Source: Baylisascaris procyonis
Lineage: Eukaryota > Nematoda > Chromadorea > Rhabditida > Ascarididae
NCBI GenBank assembly: GCA_037389465.1
Contig: JAZARR010000179.1
Coordinates: 2,204,501-2,268,500, forward strand
Direction of reading: 5' to 3'
Length of the DNA: 64,000 bases
Below are positions 60,500 to 64,000 of this stretch, in pieces; within the stretch, counting starts at the first letter, position 1; every line of letters starts with the position of its first letter. Under the pieces are notes generated by a model. The model saw only the letters and a program-made list of their open reading frames with translations, did not search any database and was not told the DNA's origin. The position numbers and the translations under genes are program-made.

Positions 60500-61215
60500 T
60501 AATATTATCGGTTAAAAGTAGATTACAAAAACCTCGCCTACCTCATCTTCACGTTCCGGTTTTCTCCTTTTCTCAGTGATCGATCCTTGTGAAGCCAAAC
60601 CTACGCTCCTTTTGCCACCAACTTCCATTGTTTATACTACAAACTTTTTTAAAAAAACGGCAAAGTTCAAAAGTTTTTCAAAAACACAAAACATACAACG
60701 CTACGAATTGCCTCGCGCCTAACAAAAAATGTTACCTATGTTGCCTTAATAATATACCAATAACAATAATAAACTGTGACTACTAACCTAAATTGTTAAA
60801 CTAAATCATATGGGTAATAAAATAAAAGTTAATGCACGACGTTACTATAAGGTGGTGAGTAAAATTTCTTTTCAATCTAATTAATAACAGAGTGGTCAAA
60901 ATTATTCTGTGATATAGTTATCATGAAGCTACTAAATAAAATAAAGTTATGAAAATAAAATTAATATCCCGTGTGTAGACGCTCTGTCGTACGCATTAGT
61001 TGTAATGCTAGTGGCGTTGGTAGAAGGTTCCAGCAATACACCAATTTTGGCGCCATATAATACTATAGACCAATGTTAGATCAATATTTTAGTAAACCTT
61101 TATAAAGAATATAATATATACATTTTTCAATATATTTTTTTTATTTTATTTATAATACACCAATTTTATACACCAATTTTATAAAATATTTTATAATATT
61201 TTATAATCAATATTT

Positions 61216-61283
<68 letters not shown>

Positions 61284-62600
61284 CATCAAATATCCTACAG
61301 TTTTTTGAAACAATCAATAATCTTAGGCTTATTGCGTAGTAAATAGTGGTTGGGGAGGTATTGTGCTAAATTAGGAGCAGTCACGAATACAAGGGGATGA
61401 TTCACCCATAGCTTCCGCTATAGACGAGACAGCATGTTCTTTTTGTTTACTTTTATATTAGCATAACAAATATCAATATCTTTATTAGTCCATATATCGT
61501 ACGATACATGGGGTGTTCAACATACCATCGGAGATAAGGAAGGGCAGAACGGTTGCCCGAAAGCGAACTGTTATGTTTACCGCCTTCGAAGTGAGGTCAT
61601 AGACTTAAAACATTCTCGGTTTCGTTGTGCAAAAGACTATACTGGAAAACACTGATATCTTTGAATTCTATTGTTTAGGGCATCGAGGAATATTTATACT
61701 ATACCGCTGACGTGCATTAATCAATTTTATTAATAAATGGCTAATTTTATACCTTAAATTGTTGTAACCTTTATTCTATATCGTGCGTGAAGGAAGTTTA
61801 TAGCATTGATGTGTCCAACCACGCTTGAGCGATAAATTATACGATAAATTGTCACAAGTATAAGGTCAGATATGACGTCATTATGAAGCGCTTCGTTATG
61901 GTGAGGCGAGGAGGAGGATGAAGAATTGCAGAAAATTTATCTTGAGAGGTGGGCGACAACGCAAGTCTGTTGGCGAGGTGTTTTCCATGGCTTTATGATC
62001 GCCTTATTCATTAAAGTGCGAGTGGCATTTTTCTCGTTTTCTACTATGAAATCATACTCGTTTCTATAATTTTCGTTTATACCACTCTTACCTATTTGAA
62101 TAATTTGTAGCGCAAGTGCGTTAATATGATCGCTTCCCCAGCATTTTTTATGTTTCAAACAACTCCAAATCGAAGCAATTTGAAAAATACGGTTGCTAGG
62201 TTTGATACAAAATCTTATGAGTCAGAAGAAGTGAGCTCTGAGTGCATTCTATAGCGATTTCCTCTTTGAGTGGAGCCGATTTGTGAGGGTTAATGCTCGC
62301 CTTTCTAATTGAGAATGATATTTGTTAGTCTATGCATATGAGAAAAGGTCAAGCACGAACATGTGTAAGACACGGCGTCATAAGAACATTTCAACGCAAG
62401 CATATGATGCAAAAACATGTTGAAGCGTTCAAAAAACTTTTAAAGAGCATATAAAAACTAATATTCCACAAAGATGAGTGGAAGGTAGGAGTATCAGACG
62501 GCTCGAACTTCTTATGAGGCTACAGATGCTTATCGAGATGAGTGCTACAGATGACTATTTCATCGAAACTATCAGAATACAAAATTGTTTGATGCCTCGG
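60500..62600. other. Gene-free stretch with AT microsatellite
   Basis: No gene is recognised. It holds a TTTTATAA-type repeat (61140-61220) leading into the AT tract, and a TGACGTCA palindrome at 61873-61880. A 73-codon minus-strand frame at 61937-62158 has no known motif. Confidence 0.5.
61223..61280. repeat. (AT)n microsatellite
   Basis: About 58 bases of alternating AT follow a degenerate TTTTATAA repeat. Confidence 0.95.
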
Positions 62601-62615
62601 ACTTAGGATTTAATA

Positions 62616-62897
62616 TTGTCCCTGAAAGTCAAATATAAAGACCGGCTGAAGTCTCCTATTTGCAACGACGTTCAAGCGAAGAATCGAGGGAAGGCCCTAT
62701 CAGAGAAAAAAAAAATGGAAGAGGAGAACGCGAAAAGCAAAGCGAGTTCACCCAATTCACCGGATGGAAACAAAGAAGCTGGAAATTACGCGAATCTGCC
62801 AGGAGCAATATCAAGGACAGATCAAAACAGGATACAAACTCCACACAAAGTCGAGTCGAGTCATTCCAATCATTGTAAACTGGCAATAGACCAATAA
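62616..62897 (+). CDS. Hydrophilic 93-codon open frame, doubtful
   Basis: The frame begins MSLKVKYKDRLKSPICND and is rich in Lys, Glu, Ser and Asn (for example KKKMEEENAKSKASS). It looks like an intrinsically disordered segment. The DNA is less A+T-rich than its surroundings. A second plus frame (62660-62878) and a minus frame (62656-62886) are also open over the same interval, which points to low stop-codon density from base composition. No domain, and no convincing acceptor or donor, is seen. Confidence 0.17.
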   Translation: MSLKVKYKDRLKSPICNDVQAKNRGKALSEKKKMEEENAKSKASSPNSPDGNKEAGNYANLPGAISRTDQNRIQTPHKVESSHSNHCKLAIDQ

Positions 62898-62899
62898 CA

Positions 62900-64000
62900 T
62901 CACCGTTTTTTAGTCTTCATTCAAAGGAATGGCATCTTTCATTGATTACTGATATTTGCTAGAACGGCTACTGTGAAGCGTTATGACATTCTGCCTGTTG
63001 GTCTAATAAACACTTTCATTTCACTTAATTTAATAGCTAAGGCAAAAATATTCACGAATATTTCCTTATTTATTCTCTAAATTTGTGCCCTTATCGAAAT
63101 TCGATGAAATTTTAAATTTATGAAGTCATTGCGCAAATAAATTAATATGCCTATAAAGCGTAGTCGAAAAAATTTTCAAGTCTCCGATATGGAATCATAG
63201 CCGGAGTCGGAAACATTTTAACTCTTTTCACTAAATGGAAGATTGTAACTTTTCTCGAAAAAAAAAGATCAAAGAAAATTGGAAAGGGAATAAATGTGTA
63301 TATGATATCAGACAGACGTTAGAATGTGGTGTCTTTTTTGTGATCCCATTGGATAGGCTAATTTATGAGATATATGCATCTGTTTCGCTAAGATGCTTTC
63401 TTTGTGTCACAAAAAAAAAACTTGTTTAATCTCAATTTCCAATTAAACTTCTGCAAACGTTTTGCCGAATGATAACGATGGAATAAATTTGAAATCGAAA
63501 ACTCAAATATATATAAATGATGATTTGTTAGATATTTGAAAGGATAACCTAGCTAATAGCTATATATTTGTTTGCAAAAGTTTTTTACCAAAGTTGCTTC
63601 TCCTTAACTTTACTAATCTCACTCATTTGAGTAATCAGTATTATGAACTATTAAAAAATAACAAAAAAAAATTATATATGTTCACACAATCATTTACGAA
63701 ATATTCATTTTTCCGAACGGAACTTAATTGCCTGCAACTCCTCAGAGACTTCAGAAAGCAATCAAAAAAGCACTTCGAATAATGTTCTAATCACTTGGAA
63801 ACGTTTTCGATCGTGGATTAACTTTGTTTCCGAAATGAAGCAGGCAGTGAGTGATCTGATGCAAGGAAGGAGGAATTCTCTCACCTCATAAACAAGGAAG
63901 AGAAAGAGGAAAATTAGATGCAAGTTGAAACTCATCAATGGGCGTTTTTTTGGCAGCAAAACGAGCATTAAAAAGGATGCAATCTAAATGCCTACAGGCA
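62900..64000. other. Gene-free stretch to the window edge
   Basis: No gene or repeat is recognised. Short frames around 63235-63429 and 63594-63968 have no known motif. Anything running past 64000 cannot be judged. Confidence 0.5.

Larger units (their letters stand above)
60200..60500 (-). mobile_element. Candidate end of a mobile element bearing a structured, hammerhead-like motif
   Basis: GC-richer DNA with a sharp edge near 60225 contains nested inverted repeats. On the minus strand, CTGATGA (about 60301-60295) is followed by T, then GGCCC...GGGCC (pairing 60293-60289 with 60255-60251), then GAAAC. This is close to the order CUGANGA, stem II, GAAA of a hammerhead ribozyme. One extra U before stem II departs from the consensus, and I cannot place a convincing cleavage site. 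A 69-codon minus-strand frame (60281-60487) covers the rest and is Thr/Phe/Leu-rich with no known domain. Element class is not determined. Confidence 0.35.

Noticed and set aside
1..64000. CRISPR arrays, bacterial operons, insertion sequences or prophage
   Set aside because: No regularly spaced identical repeats, no ribosome-binding sites, no long frames. The DNA is eukaryotic in texture.

Overview
This window reads as gene-poor, non-coding DNA from a eukaryote, most likely an invertebrate animal. By eye it is roughly two-thirds A+T. No open frame exceeds 172 codons, and the longest ones lie in simple-composition DNA. There are no ribosome-binding sites or tightly packed genes. It has many long (AT)n tracts, (CT)n/(GA)n tracts, runs of G and C, degenerate tandem repeats and at least two dispersed-repeat families. 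CpG-containing words are common, which does not look like a vertebrate. An arthropod is my best guess from the overall texture, but nothing in the window fixes the taxon. No conserved protein domain (reverse transcriptase, transposase, kinase, homeobox and so on) is recognisable on either strand, so no gene is called with confidence.

Layout. 1-13 kb: purine/pyrimidine-asymmetric DNA with several G-quadruplex-capable tracts. It includes a possible signal-peptide first exon on the minus strand (2993-3068), a strong 22-position hairpin (4593-4652) and a tRNA-derived relic (about 12478-12571). 14-16 kb: an LTR-like element with a TATA box and polyA signal, then a 41-bp tandem duplication that forms perfect 16-bp inverted repeats. 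18.7-18.8 kb: three adjacent hairpins. 22.0-22.4 kb: a small region open in several frames. 24.7-25.05 kb: a second, truncated copy of the LTR-like element. 25-32 kb: mostly featureless, with short tandem repeats and three clustered ATGCAAAT octamers. 31.6-33.1 kb: a more GC-rich and pyrimidine-rich island with the longest open frame. 38.0-38.8 kb: an octamer cluster. 39.4-39.8 kb: a 38-bp tandem repeat followed by a promoter-like sequence. 43-58 kb: four scattered copies of a short repeat ending in CAGACAGA-type tails, plus a tandem repeat carrying two CACGTG sites. 59.2-60.5 kb: a promoter-like TATA box with two tiny overlapping frames, a roughly 200-bp AT microsatellite, and a structured motif resembling part of a hammerhead ribozyme core. 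62.6-62.9 kb: a small island open in three frames.

The simplest reading is a long intergenic or intronic stretch shaped by decayed mobile elements, with clustered transcription-factor-like words that could mark enhancers. The most interesting items are the structured element at 60.24-60.32 kb, the paired LTR-like elements, the palindromic duplication at 15.44-15.52 kb, the hairpins at 4.6 and 18.7 kb, and the octamer and CRE enrichment. None is proven from sequence alone.
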